Assembly (NCBI GenBank): GCA_964522665.1
Contig: CAZFVY010000034.1
Span: 1-59,464 of the forward strand
Reading direction: 5' to 3'
Length of the DNA stretch: 59,464 nucleotides
Source of the DNA: CAZFVY01 sp964522665
Lineage (GTDB): Bacteria > Verrucomicrobiota > Verrucomicrobiia > Limisphaerales > CAZFVY01
Of this stretch, positions 10,101 through 18,041 are shown in pieces. The notes beneath the pieces were generated by a model, which ran no database searches, was not told the DNA's origin, and saw only the letters and a list, made by a program, of their open reading frames with translations. The translations under genes and the position numbers were made by a program. The stretch's first letter is position 1. Each line of letters starts with the position of its first letter.

Positions 10101-10294
10101 TGACGGCCCAACTCGACGGACCACGCCGCAACCCGCCGAAATCGATCCGCCTGCGGTTTCGACGCCCGGACAACGAACGTCCCAACTCCGTCACCGTGAA
10201 TGGCAAACCGTGGAAGCAGGTGAACAATGATTGGGTGTTGCTCCCAGGCAATATTGGCCAGGCGACGATCGTCGCTCATTACAAAAGTCCATGA
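7193..10294 (+). CDS. Secreted six-hairpin glycosidase-like protein
   Basis: 1033 residues from ATG at 7193. The start was chosen because it gives a clean signal peptide (MIHRCNVTNRLTLALALAAA, cleavage near LLGAQ). Residues about 30-560 look like beta-sandwich material. The part from about 570 to 900 has the aromatic and acidic pattern of an (alpha/alpha)6 barrel: NYGAYGNESC, GGYNQHHGWILWMLAEHYRF, GDLEDIGDWWTWLSTSCYTW, FGWICETLEGAEH. A short beta domain ends the protein (VTVNGKPWKQVNNDW). The family resembles bacterial proteins annotated as six-hairpin glycosidase-like, but I cannot assign a CAZy number or substrate. It probably acts in the periplasm or outside on plant or algal glycosides. 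Confidence 0.7.
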   Translation: MIHRCNVTNRLTLALALAAALVALGHAPLLGAQLDVGPFATPLPEGQGFVWDDPREIHWVVARFKGPPPPPERLRVEYWGSRWPQQHLPKDREPGGGDVGWMELGNWYNGGWRVADTTAEVEGNTVTFSFRPVNAKEFPGVTNYPARFRHTLKLRLASDRPLADLEQVQALTDSRLADGAFRFAGRKPFTELPRLEVFNGRLGSVERTGPSELRIKLQFAVNSDPNTFDRTLVTFHQGKDTFTAKFDDLLDGPLLLPMYGAVVLPESDARDYATVTAEALARGRKTLYDQVAELPEQSWRDAWDGMPPKKSRICFILGLDGGRQRFRLNSDGSVYFRWNDEYMEHAPGQETPRLALEKAPIHVRFDLPIEPTERHIEDESLPICETSWETNGVQIHETAFATMLTGSQLTGPVPPADAFAVALLRLTLTNPSSAPKTFTLPVTFDTGSPEPLRIDPNGLVWRGEQLRGQITADSPIAAQVGKVYPFSWSLTPGATRELVVKVPFAVLTRPDEQAALQKLDFEREHAAVSGYWRRRLEPSARLITPEPVLNNFYRAVPSHLLINCEREVNGTRRFARVGSLNYGAYGNESCMMVVDLDRRGYHREAEECLDAWLHYQGTVGLPGDFASTNGVLYGAHGYESGGYNQHHGWILWMLAEHYRFTRDDAWLRTAAPGIRAGADWIIRETRRTAQRHDLSRGLLPAGDLEDIGDWWTWLSTSCYTWRGLDAAAWALEQIHDPSAREIRAEATRYHANLIANFKAASERSPVVRLRNGVAVPQIPSYVERRGRSFGWICETLEGAEHLLITRALPPRAPEAEWIVRDYEDNLFLSNQYGYTVDDFDKYWFSRGGMSMQACLLLDVEPYLYRDDVKQALRALFNALAVNHFPDVHMNTEHALPEMGDWRGDHYKSSDEANVCGWLRYLFLREEGDELLVGQAVPLDWLKTGQPCGIERSVTYFGPASVSYITHDDDVTAQLDGPRRNPPKSIRLRFRRPDNERPNSVTVNGKPWKQVNNDWVLLPGNIGQATIVAHYKSP

Positions 10295-10354
10295 CGCGCC
10301 GACGCCGAGCTTGCCGCCGACCTGCTCCGGCGCGTTGGTCTGAATAGTTAAACC

Positions 10355-10756
10355 ATGCCGACTACAGAACGCGTCCGCCTCGACAAATGGCTTTGGGCGG
10401 TCCGCCTGTACAAAACCCGCTCTCAAGCCGCGAAGGCGTGCGAATCCGGCCACGTTAAGATCGCGGGGCAACGCGTCAAACCCGCGCGCGACGCCCGCGT
10501 CGGCGAGGTGATCACCGCGCTGGTCGCTCACGCTCATCGGACCGTCCGGGTCGTGGCGCTGCTCGAACAGCGCGTCGGCGCAAAACTGGTTTCTCAATTC
10601 ATGGAAGACCAGACGCCCGCCGAAGAGTTCGCGCGAGCACGCGAGGCCGCCGCGCAGGCGCGGCCCGTTTCACCACCAGGCTTCGGCCGCCCCACGAAGA
10701 AGCAGCGCCGCGAAATCGAGCGGATGACGCACCTCGATCCGCCGGAGTCGGATTAA
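10355..10756 (+). CDS. S4-domain RNA-binding protein (HslR/Hsp15-like)
   Basis: 133 residues. The first 60 form an S4 RNA-binding fold: RVRLDKWLWAVRLYKTRSQA followed by GHVKIAGQRVKPARD. The rest is basic and low in complexity, ending near KKQRREIERM. The layout matches Hsp15/HslR, which binds free 50S subunits carrying nascent chains and helps recycle them. It stands alone between the glycosidase-like gene and a convergent tautomerase gene. Confidence 0.88.
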   Translation: MPTTERVRLDKWLWAVRLYKTRSQAAKACESGHVKIAGQRVKPARDARVGEVITALVAHAHRTVRVVALLEQRVGAKLVSQFMEDQTPAEEFARAREAAAQARPVSPPGFGRPTKKQRREIERMTHLDPPESD

Positions 10757-10769
10757 CGCCGACCAATGG

Positions 10770-10808
10770 CGCCGATGCGCCCTTCCGCGGCGGTATCGCG
10801 AATCGGCG
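10770..10808. terminator. Hairpin at a convergent junction
   Basis: CGCCGAT (10770-10776) and ATCGGCG (10802-10808) are perfect complementary arms around 25 nt that can pair further (GCG with CGC). The right arm abuts the stop codon of the tautomerase gene. No U-tract is visible on either side. Confidence 0.35.
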
Positions 10809-11156
10809 TCAACCGAAGGTGTCGCCGTTCCAGCCCCAGTGGCCGGCCGAGATATCGGTAAAGTTCAGGTAGGTCCGCTCGGGCGGGATGCCCAGCGAAT
10901 CCTTAAGCAGTTGGCACACGTTGCGGGAAAGCAGGCGATTAGCGGGATCGTCCAATCCGCCGATGCTTCGAATATCCACGAAGGCGGAGCCGCCTTCGCC
11001 GCCCGACATGATCGTCGAGGCGGGACTAAGCGTTACCATGACGTAGCGCTCGGGTTTGCGGGTTGTTTCGGCCACGACTCTCGACAGGGAAGAGAGGAGG
11101 CCCGCCCGGCGCCCCTCAGGAATCGGGACGTCGGTTTCAAGCTTAAGTATAGGCAT
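10809..11156 (-). CDS. MIF/phenylpyruvate tautomerase family protein
   Basis: 115 residues, the standard length for the macrophage migration inhibitory factor family. The protein starts MPILKLETDVPIPEG, so removal of Met exposes the catalytic N-terminal proline. Further family features are ERYVMVTLSPASTIMSGG, SAFVDIRSIGGL and the C-terminal IPPERTYLNFTDISAGHWGW. Family members tautomerise phenylpyruvate or related keto-enol compounds as trimers; bacterial roles are poorly known. It is downstream of nothing obvious and upstream of the long FG-GAP gene end on the same strand (64 bp apart). Confidence 0.88.
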   Translation of the reverse strand: MPILKLETDVPIPEGRRAGLLSSLSRVVAETTRKPERYVMVTLSPASTIMSGGEGGSAFVDIRSIGGLDDPANRLLSRNVCQLLKDSLGIPPERTYLNFTDISAGHWGWNGDTFG

Positions 11157-11220
11157 AATTCAAGTATTTCACGGTGACCCCTGTTGCCCGATTATTACGA
11201 TCTTTGCATTTCTGCGACTC

Positions 11221-14200
11221 CTACCTCTTGAGCATAATTCGTTCCTGAGTCGGATCGACGGTGACGACATTCGTTTGCCCGTCCGGCCAGCGGACCCAAA
11301 GCTGACCGCCCCAATTCTCGGGCACACTAAACGGCGGGTCGTCATTCTGCGACCAATAGCCGCCGCCGGCCTGCGTTTCCCGCAGCGGCCCAAGGAGTTC
11401 GCCGTTGACCCAACGAGTCGCCGTGCCGATCGGAAGACGAGCATGACCGCGCTCGCCGGTTCGCAACCGCCTCCCCGCGCGCCCAACGCGATTCACGAGA
11501 ATTTGCGCCGCCGCGCCATTTTGAACGACCAACAAGTCGGGGCGGCCATCGCCGTCCGCGTCCATCACCGCGGAACCGCGCGCGTCGCCCGCGATCGAGA
11601 TGCCGGACTCGCTGGGCCGCAGAGCCTTGAACCCGCCCCGCCCATCGCCTCGCAACAACACGCCGACGCCGTCATTGTACGGCGAAGTCTCCAACTCCGT
11701 TCCCGAGAAGTTTTGCGCCAGAAAAAGATCCTCGTTCCCATCGCCATCAAAATCCGCCACCGCGAGTCCAAAAACCGGCGCGAGTTGCGCGTCGAAGGGC
11801 AGACTCAACGGCTCGAACCGGTCTCCGCGATTGAGAAAGACCATTGAATCAAGCGTGACCGCCTCCAATCGTTTTAGACTCGAAAACGCCGCGCCCAGAA
11901 TCTCCTCGACGCCGGCGCGTCCGTAGGCGCCGTAGCTGGGGAACCGCGCCCGAATGACCGGTAGCGCCTCCGCGAGTGAATCGCGGTCCCACCACGGTAC
12001 CTCCTTTCGCAAGCCAGGATCGAAATAGGTTTCCGCCTGGAAGAATGGCGCGCTCTTCTCGATCTCGCCGAAAACGATCCCCACCGGGCGGTCGAGATAA
12101 ACCTGGTATTTCGTATTGCGCCCCCAATTCCCCGCGATGATATCGGGCCGGCCGTCATTGTTGAAATCACCGGTGGCGACGGAATTCCACCACCCCGTTA
12201 GCGGAGCGAGGTCGAGCTCCGCGGTTTTCTCGACCAGTCGTCCGCCGTGGTTCATGAACACGCGGACAGGGCCCCATTCGCACGCGAGGATCAAATCGGG
12301 CCAGCCGTCGCCATTGAGATCGCTAAAGACCGCGCCGCTCACCAAACCGATCCCGGCCAACTGCGCGGAATTCTGCGCATCCTCGACGAATCCCCCCGCT
12401 TTTCGCCGGAAGATTTTCGAGGACGCCGGCTCGGGATAACGCCCGGGCTTGAGGCGCCCGCCCACGAAAAGTTCCAGCTCGCCATCGCGATCAAGGTCCG
12501 CCAGGCACATCGGACCCACGCTATCGCCCCAGGCCGGGATCGGCTCCAAAGGAACCAGCTTCCCGCCGGTGAATTGAAAGCGCAGGACGGCGTTGGTGAT
12601 GGCGGCGGGGTTGCGGTAATTCGACAGGCCGCACAACAATTCGGTCGAGCCGTCGGGCCGCATAAATCCGAGCCAAGTGGTCTGGTCGCCGGGAAAGAGC
12701 GCCAGCGGCAAATCCAAGCGCAGCGGCGCAAACGATTTTCCCGCCTGGTTCAGGAAGACTTGTGGGAGTTGTCCCGCGCCCCCGGCAACGATTAGGTCAT
12801 CCCAACCGTCGCCGTCGAGATCGAAGACCAGCGCTCCGGGACCAAGGCGGCTGAACTGGCGCGGAAGCGCCGGTTGCAACTCCGCGTCATCGAATGGCGG
12901 CGCCTCCGCCAGCGGTGGCAGGGCTTGGCCCGCGGCGAACCAGGGCGCCGGGATCGGTCGCGCCGGCGCGGTGGCACGAGGCGAATCGACCGTCGGCTCG
13001 GCAATCTCGTAAATTCGATTTGGCCGCGCGCCGGTCACGCGGCTGAACCGACCACTGCGCCACGTCACGGCGATTTCGAGATTGGTCGCCGCGCCAGCAG
13101 CAAATACGCGGGCATTGTCGTCGCCGGATAAGTAACGCCCGCCGCAAATCATCTCCTGTTCCTGAGCGACCGGCCCGCCCGTCACGCGGATGCGGGCGCC
13201 GATCCCACGGGTATTCCCGCCCGCCCCGCGAAGCCGAACTTCGATCCGCGGCGCCGGCGCGTTATTGCGGTAAACCTCGCACTCGGAATTGAGGGTATTG
13301 ACGATGACATCGAGGTCGCCGTCGCTATCCAGATCGGCGAGCGCCATGCCGATCCCAATGTTAGTCGAGGCGAAGCCCCATTTTTGCCCCACTTCCTCGA
13401 ACGAAAAATTACCACGATTGCGATAAAGGTATTTCGGCGGATTCAACGGGGGAAAAAGCAGCCGGCCGGCGTTGCGATGCGGCAAGGGGTAGCGGGCGCG
13501 CGGCAGTCGCGCGACCGCCTCTTGCGCGTCCGCGTCCTGCGCGTCACGCGGGGCGCCGTTGGCGATAAGGATGTCCTCGAAACCGTCAAGATCGACGTCG
13601 AGGAAGACCGGCGACCAACTCCAATCCGTCGCCTGCAACCCGCTCATTTGGGCGATCTCCGCGAAGGTGCCGTCGCCCCGGTTCATGAACATCGTATTGC
13701 GCATGAACTGCGGCCGCTGGCGGGCGGCATAGTCGCTCCACATCGCCGGCGTCAGGTTGGTCCGCTGGCGCATCCGCGAGACGCGGTCCGGACTCAGCAT
13801 ATCGACCACCATGAAATCGTCCCACCCGTCCCGATTCAGGTCGCCAAAATCGATCCCCATCGAGAGCCGGCTGGTTTTCGTCAGCGTGCCACGAGGGGCG
13901 GCCCGAAACCGCCCGTTTCCCTGATTGATCCAGAGCCGATCCGGTTGGACAAAATCACTGCAAACATAAAGGTCGGGGAGGCCGTCGCCATTGATATCCC
14001 GAAACATGGCGCTCAGCGACCAATCCAGCGGGGGTCCCTTGAGCGTCCGTCCCTCCTCATCGAGGAAATGCCCATCGACCCAACTCACCGCCGTGAAGCG
14101 CCCTTGACCATCATTCAAATACAGATAATCAGCCTCTCCGTTCTCGTGGAGAATCGGGCTTCCGGCCGCGTCCAAGGCCACGGTGAAACGGTCGGCCAAT

Positions 14201-14976
14201 TCGGGCGGCAGCGCCCAACGACCATTGACCAGTTTGAGCTGACTCAAATCGATGGGATTATCCTTCACGGTTTGCGCCCGGTAATTGGCCACGTACAAGT
14301 CGAGGCGGCCGCTGCCAGTGACGTCCGCAAGCGCGAGCGACATGCTCCCATTCGTTCGACTTAGCCCGGAATCGAGCAGTTCCTTGAAATGACCATCCCC
14401 CTGGTTGATGAAACAGCGGGTCCCACCGCCCACCGAGTTGACCAGGAGGTCGAGCCGACCGTCGCCGTTCACGTCCGCGAAAACGGCTCCCGTCGAAAAC
14501 TGCCCCTCGCAGGCGACACCGGCGTCGCGGGTGACATCCTCGAACCGCCAGCCGCCCAGATTTCGGTAAAGGAGATTCGGACCGCCCAAACGACAGAAGT
14601 AGAGGTCGCAAAGCCCGTCCCCATCAAAATCACCAGCGGCTACGCCAGAGCCATTCTCGTAAATACGATTCTGAACGGCCGCCGCGTCGGATAGGCGATT
14701 GGTGAAGGTGATCCCCGTGCGACCGGATTCCATCCGCGTGAAACCGACGCCGCCGGCGCCTTCCGGGCTGACCTCCGCGTAGCGATAGCCCCCGGCTTGA
14801 TGCCAGTCGAGCGCGCCGACCGCAAGAGTCGAGACGAGCAGCACGCCCACGCCGGCCAGGCGGCATCGCCACGCGAACTGAAAGCGGCGACTCCGCGCGG
14901 CTACGGACGCCGGAATTACGTTCAATTCGTCAGCCGGGTTATGGCCCCGAATCCGCGGACGCCGCCTGCGCGCCAT
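11221..14976 (-). CDS. Large FG-GAP/VCBS repeat protein with ASPIC/UnbV domain
   Basis: 1251 residues from ATG at 14976, chosen because an upstream in-frame extension would overlap the pseudopilin gene. A basic N-terminus and a hydrophobic segment (LAGVGVLLVSTLAVGA) near residue 45 suggest secretion. The body is a series of FG-GAP/VCBS blades with the calcium-type motif D-x-D-x-D-G, for example DFDGDGLCDLYFC, DVNGDGRLDLLVN, DLDSDGDLDVIVN, DFNNDGRPDIIAG and DADGDGRPDLLVV. An ASPIC/UnbV domain lies near the middle (GNTRGIGARIRVTGG) and a second, degenerate one ends the protein (WVRWPDGQTNVVTV). It looks like two CRTAC1-type units fused, probably an extracellular adhesion or ligand-binding beta-propeller protein. 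It starts 16 bp after the pseudopilin stop codon. Confidence 0.85.
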   Translation of the reverse strand: MARRRRPRIRGHNPADELNVIPASVAARSRRFQFAWRCRLAGVGVLLVSTLAVGALDWHQAGGYRYAEVSPEGAGGVGFTRMESGRTGITFTNRLSDAAAVQNRIYENGSGVAAGDFDGDGLCDLYFCRLGGPNLLYRNLGGWRFEDVTRDAGVACEGQFSTGAVFADVNGDGRLDLLVNSVGGGTRCFINQGDGHFKELLDSGLSRTNGSMSLALADVTGSGRLDLYVANYRAQTVKDNPIDLSQLKLVNGRWALPPELADRFTVALDAAGSPILHENGEADYLYLNDGQGRFTAVSWVDGHFLDEEGRTLKGPPLDWSLSAMFRDINGDGLPDLYVCSDFVQPDRLWINQGNGRFRAAPRGTLTKTSRLSMGIDFGDLNRDGWDDFMVVDMLSPDRVSRMRQRTNLTPAMWSDYAARQRPQFMRNTMFMNRGDGTFAEIAQMSGLQATDWSWSPVFLDVDLDGFEDILIANGAPRDAQDADAQEAVARLPRARYPLPHRNAGRLLFPPLNPPKYLYRNRGNFSFEEVGQKWGFASTNIGIGMALADLDSDGDLDVIVNTLNSECEVYRNNAPAPRIEVRLRGAGGNTRGIGARIRVTGGPVAQEQEMICGGRYLSGDDNARVFAAGAATNLEIAVTWRSGRFSRVTGARPNRIYEIAEPTVDSPRATAPARPIPAPWFAAGQALPPLAEAPPFDDAELQPALPRQFSRLGPGALVFDLDGDGWDDLIVAGGAGQLPQVFLNQAGKSFAPLRLDLPLALFPGDQTTWLGFMRPDGSTELLCGLSNYRNPAAITNAVLRFQFTGGKLVPLEPIPAWGDSVGPMCLADLDRDGELELFVGGRLKPGRYPEPASSKIFRRKAGGFVEDAQNSAQLAGIGLVSGAVFSDLNGDGWPDLILACEWGPVRVFMNHGGRLVEKTAELDLAPLTGWWNSVATGDFNNDGRPDIIAGNWGRNTKYQVYLDRPVGIVFGEIEKSAPFFQAETYFDPGLRKEVPWWDRDSLAEALPVIRARFPSYGAYGRAGVEEILGAAFSSLKRLEAVTLDSMVFLNRGDRFEPLSLPFDAQLAPVFGLAVADFDGDGNEDLFLAQNFSGTELETSPYNDGVGVLLRGDGRGGFKALRPSESGISIAGDARGSAVMDADGDGRPDLLVVQNGAAAQILVNRVGRAGRRLRTGERGHARLPIGTATRWVNGELLGPLRETQAGGGYWSQNDDPPFSVPENWGGQLWVRWPDGQTNVVTVDPTQERIMLKR

Positions 14977-14992
14977 CCACTTTGGCCAAGCG

Positions 14993-15886
14993 TCAGTCTT
15001 TCGTCTGTCCGGTGTCCGGCGTCCAATCGGCGATGATATTCGGCCCGTGCCCGTCCCCCGGGTCGCTGCGGCTATGGGCCAGATTGTCATTATTCCAGCG
15101 ATGACGCCACTTCAGGCTCAAGGGGTTAACGACGTCGGGCCGTTTAGCCGATTCGGAATGGCCATCTGGAAACATGACTACCGTGTAGCCGTTGTGACGC
15201 TTGCCGGGCCATTGGTCCGATTGCCGAGGATCAAGGTTGCCATCCCAACTCCGATCCGAGCGGGCGTCCGCGAGCATGATCATTTCCGACGGGCTGCGAA
15301 TGCGTGATTCCGGCATTTCCTGGGGCGAGGCCGGCATAATATCACCGCCCAAGCCCAACTCGGCGTTCAGGTCTTGGGTGGGGTCGTTTAGCCCCCAATC
15401 GTTGTAGCCATAACTCATGCTGGCGCCGACGTTATCCGCCTTAAGAAAATTGATATTACCGTTCAACGTTTTGTTAAGGGTGATGTCCCACGAATTCGAC
15501 GGATCGCTCGCTGGGCACCAAAAAACGGCGCGATTGGTGCCCATTTCCGTGAAAAGCCGGAGGGGCCAGATGTATTGCGGTCCGGCCGAGCCGAACCAGA
15601 CGCATCCGGGATACTTCGAGTTATCCTGCACGTACATCACCGTCGCCAATCCGAGTTGGCGCAGATTGTTGAGGCACGCGGTGGTTTTGGCCTTGGCTTT
15701 GGCTTTGGCCAGGGCCGGAAGCAGCAGGCTGGCCAAAATCGCGATAATCGCGATGACCACCAAAAGCTCGATCAGAGTAAAGGCAAACGTGCCCCGCGCT
15801 CGGAAAATCGACGCATGCCGAGCGCGCGGACGCCGCCGGCTTCCACTGATCCGATTTCTAAATTCATTTAGACTGAGATGGCGCAT
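14993..15886 (-). CDS. Prepilin-type protein with H-X9-DG motif (verrucomicrobial pseudopilin)
   Basis: 297 residues. Residues 36-52 read FTLIELLVVIAIIAILA, the type IV prepilin/type II secretion pseudopilin N-terminus, with Glu at mature position 5; the residue before the cleavage site is Ala35 rather than the usual Gly. The globular part begins N-N-L-R-Q-L-G-L-A (73-81), has Y85, D88 and YP (92-93), and carries KRHNGYTVVMFPDGHSE at about 230, an exact H-X9-DG motif. Such proteins are massively expanded in Planctomycetes and Verrucomicrobia and their targets are unknown. GAGGG lies 6 nt before ATG but inside a palindrome. It is followed by the FG-GAP gene, probably in one transcript. Confidence 0.9.
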   Translation of the reverse strand: MRHLSLNEFRNRISGSRRRPRARHASIFRARGTFAFTLIELLVVIAIIAILASLLLPALAKAKAKAKTTACLNNLRQLGLATVMYVQDNSKYPGCVWFGSAGPQYIWPLRLFTEMGTNRAVFWCPASDPSNSWDITLNKTLNGNINFLKADNVGASMSYGYNDWGLNDPTQDLNAELGLGGDIMPASPQEMPESRIRSPSEMIMLADARSDRSWDGNLDPRQSDQWPGKRHNGYTVVMFPDGHSESAKRPDVVNPLSLKWRHRWNNDNLAHSRSDPGDGHGPNIIADWTPDTGQTKD

Positions 15887-16276
15887 AAATCACCCTCGAT
15901 TAATTGAGGGCCAGTGAATCGCTTGGGGCCAAACCCGACGATTCCCGCCCGTTTTCGTTGATATTGAGTCGATCATTGCTAACACAAGAACGCGTCATGG
16001 CCAAGGAGGATTTGGCCCAACGTTTGGAGATTCCGGGCCGCAGCGGGCGGTGTTCACGCTTGCGCCGCACGGGGTTGGCCCGTTTTCTTGGGCGCATTTT
16101 TTGCTTGCCAAACCGGCCCTTCCCCCTTTGAATCGGCCCGTCCGTAAAGCGAAAGCGTAGTGAGTCGGGAATTGTCAAGTGGTGCTTGTTTTAGGGCGGT
16201 GACGATTTGAAACCCAGCTGGGGTACGTTCACCAATGCGGAGCCAATCGGAATAACTAACTCAAACAGTACTACTT
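15887..16276. other. 390-bp divergent intergenic region
   Basis: This spacer separates the minus-strand pseudopilin gene from the plus-strand RRM protein gene and must hold both promoters. The only clear structure is the palindrome at 15893-15910. An open frame of 92 codons on the minus strand (15900-16178) is Arg/Lys/Ser-rich without family features and is not accepted. No convincing promoter hexamer pair was found. Confidence 0.5.
15893..15910 (-). promoter_or_regulatory. Palindrome covering the pseudopilin Shine-Dalgarno sequence
   Basis: On the minus strand CCCTC-AATTAATC-GAGGG forms a 5-bp GC stem with an AT-rich centre that can pair apart from one mismatch. Its right arm GAGGG is the ribosome binding site 6 nt before the pseudopilin ATG. 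As RNA it could hide the site; as DNA it could be a dyad operator. Neither is shown. Confidence 0.4.
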
Positions 16277-16615
16277 ATGGCAACCAAACTATTCGTCGGG
16301 AATCTTTCCTTCGACGCTTTGGAAAACGACGTGCAGGACCACTTCGCGCAAGCGGGTACCGTCATTTCCGTTAACATCATGCAAGATCGCACGACCGGCC
16401 GTTCACGCGGCTTCGGTTTCGTCGAAATGGGTTCTCAGGACGAGGCCAACACGGCGATCTCGATGTTCCACAAGAAGGACTTCCAGGGCCGGCCCTTGAC
16501 TGTTAACGAAGCTCGCCCGCGCGAGGAACGTCCAGCCTGGGGCGGCGGCAGCGGCGGTGGTGGTGGTGGCGGTCGCGGCGGCGAAAACCGGGGCGGTCCA
16601 CGGCGGCGCGATTAA
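16277..16615 (+). CDS. RRM-type RNA-binding protein, glycine-rich tail
   Basis: 112 residues with a single RNA recognition motif: RNP2 LFVGNL at 5-10 and RNP1 RGFGFV at 44-49. The last 25 residues are Gly/Arg-rich (GGGGGGRGGENRGG). This is the bacterial RRM layout (cyanobacterial Rbp-like), usually a cold-responsive RNA-binding or RNA-chaperone protein. It has its own spacer upstream and faces the GlcD-like gene; a strong inverted repeat follows. Confidence 0.93.
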   Translation: MATKLFVGNLSFDALENDVQDHFAQAGTVISVNIMQDRTTGRSRGFGFVEMGSQDEANTAISMFHKKDFQGRPLTVNEARPREERPAWGGGSGGGGGGGRGGENRGGPRRRD

Positions 16616-16625
16616 TTTGCCGTTG

Positions 16626-16664
16626 CCTTGATCGACGCTGCGTCCACACCGGCGTCGATCAAGG
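16626..16664. terminator. 13-bp perfect inverted repeat at a convergent junction
   Basis: CCTTGATCGACGC (16626-16638) pairs perfectly with GCGTCGATCAAGG (16652-16664) around a 13-nt loop. It lies between the RRM gene and the convergent GlcD-like gene and overlaps the stop codon of the latter (16659-16661). It is the strongest hairpin seen in the window. The lack of a T-run on both sides argues for a U-less or processing hairpin rather than a classical terminator. Confidence 0.55.
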
Positions 16665-18041
16665 AACGAATTTCCCGGGGTTCAGGATTCCGTCGGGATC
16701 AAGCGCGTGCTTGACGCGCTGATGCAATTCACGGACCTGCGGAGAGACCGCCAGTGGCCACCAAGGCTTCTTGGCCAGGCCGATGCCGTGCTCGCCGGTG
16801 ATGACCCCGCCCCACGCGAGCACCTGCTTGAAGAGTTCGTTCAGCGCGGAATCGCTTCGACGAACCGCTTCCGCCTGCGATTTGTCCAGCATCACGTTGA
16901 CATGGATGTTCCCATCGCCCGCGTGACCGAAACAAGCGACCGGCAGCCCGCATTTCGTCTGCAACCGCGCGGTGAACCGGAATAAATCCTCAAGCCTGCC
17001 GCGCGGGACCACGATGTCCTCGTTCAATTTCGTTAATCCGGTGTCGCGCAGCGCCCACGAAAACTCGCGCCTAAGTTTCCAAAACTGCTCGCATCCCTCG
17101 GTGCCAAATCCCCGCTGCACGAACAACGGTTTCGCCCCGCGGACGACCTTTTCCAAAACCGGGATTTCCCGCCGCACCGAGGCCTCCTGGCCGTCCAATT
17201 CGACGATCAAATGCGCGCCGCAGCCCGCCAAAAGTTTGCTGCCGGTTCGTTTATACGCCGCCGCGAGAGTAAACGAGTCGGCGACCTCCAGCGCGGAGGG
17301 GAGAATCCCCGCCGCGAAGATGTCGCGAATGGCGCGGGTCGCCTCCTTGACCGCGGTGAAGCCGACTCCCAGGCAGGCGCGGAATGGCGGCAGCGGCAGA
17401 AGTTTCAGCGTCGCCTCGGTAACGATCCCGAGCATCCCTTCCGAGCCGACAAACAGCCGCGCGAGGTCGAAGCCGGTTTTGTTCTTGTGGGTGCGGCTGC
17501 CGAGGCGGACCAAGGTTCCATCCGCCAGAACCACCTCCAGCCCCAGGACGTAGTCGCGGGTCACGCCGTATTTCAGGCAGCGGGGACCGCCGGCGTTCGT
17601 GGCAATGTTGCCGCCCAAACTGCAATCGGCGCGGCTCGCCGGATCCGGCGGATAGTAAAGCCCTAGTTTTTCCGTGGCCTCCTGCAGCCGCTGCGTGATC
17701 ACGCCCGGTTCGACCACCGCGACAAAATCAGCCGCGCTGATTTCGCGGATGCGGTCCATCTGCGCCAGCGAAATCACCAAGCCACCGCGCGAAGGCACGC
17801 AGCCGCCTACGTAGCCAAAGCCCGCCCCGCGCGCGGTGACCGGGATGCGATGCTTGCTCGCGAAGCGGAGCAGCTTCGCGACCGAGTCGGCGGCGCGCGG
17901 GAACGCGACCGCTTCCGGCAAGTGGCTGGCAAACCATTTGTCGCCGGCGTGCTGCTGCAAGGTCTCGGCGTCGAGCCGCAGTTCACCCTCGGGCAGCCGC
18001 GCGCGGAGTTGGGAGAAAAGTCTGGTCGATTTCGCTTTCAT
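16659..18041 (-). CDS. FAD-binding oxidoreductase, GlcD/D-lactate dehydrogenase family
   Basis: 460 residues. The PCMH-type FAD-binding domain occupies about 40-220 (VTARGAGFGYVGGCVPSRGG; DCSLGGNIATNAGGPRCLKYG), and the C-terminal oxidase cap has CFGHAGDGNIHVNVM and ITGEHGIGLAKK, all standard for GlcD-type D-2-hydroxyacid dehydrogenases. It probably oxidises glycolate or D-lactate and passes electrons to a partner; GlcE and GlcF are not nearby. Its ATG overlaps the DUF2007 stop as ATGA (18038-18041), at the end of the mlaEFD-PIN run. Confidence 0.9.
   Translation of the reverse strand: MKAKSTRLFSQLRARLPEGELRLDAETLQQHAGDKWFASHLPEAVAFPRAADSVAKLLRFASKHRIPVTARGAGFGYVGGCVPSRGGLVISLAQMDRIREISAADFVAVVEPGVITQRLQEATEKLGLYYPPDPASRADCSLGGNIATNAGGPRCLKYGVTRDYVLGLEVVLADGTLVRLGSRTHKNKTGFDLARLFVGSEGMLGIVTEATLKLLPLPPFRACLGVGFTAVKEATRAIRDIFAAGILPSALEVADSFTLAAAYKRTGSKLLAGCGAHLIVELDGQEASVRREIPVLEKVVRGAKPLFVQRGFGTEGCEQFWKLRREFSWALRDTGLTKLNEDIVVPRGRLEDLFRFTARLQTKCGLPVACFGHAGDGNIHVNVMLDKSQAEAVRRSDSALNELFKQVLAWGGVITGEHGIGLAKKPWWPLAVSPQVRELHQRVKHALDPDGILNPGKFVP

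Noticed and set aside
13384..14364. 326-codon frame antisense to the FG-GAP gene
   Set aside because: The repeated D-x-D-G pattern of the sense strand explains it; no family match on the antisense.
15900..16178. 92-codon minus-strand frame upstream of the pseudopilin gene
   Set aside because: Basic low-quality sequence, no ribosome binding site, and it would occupy the promoter region.
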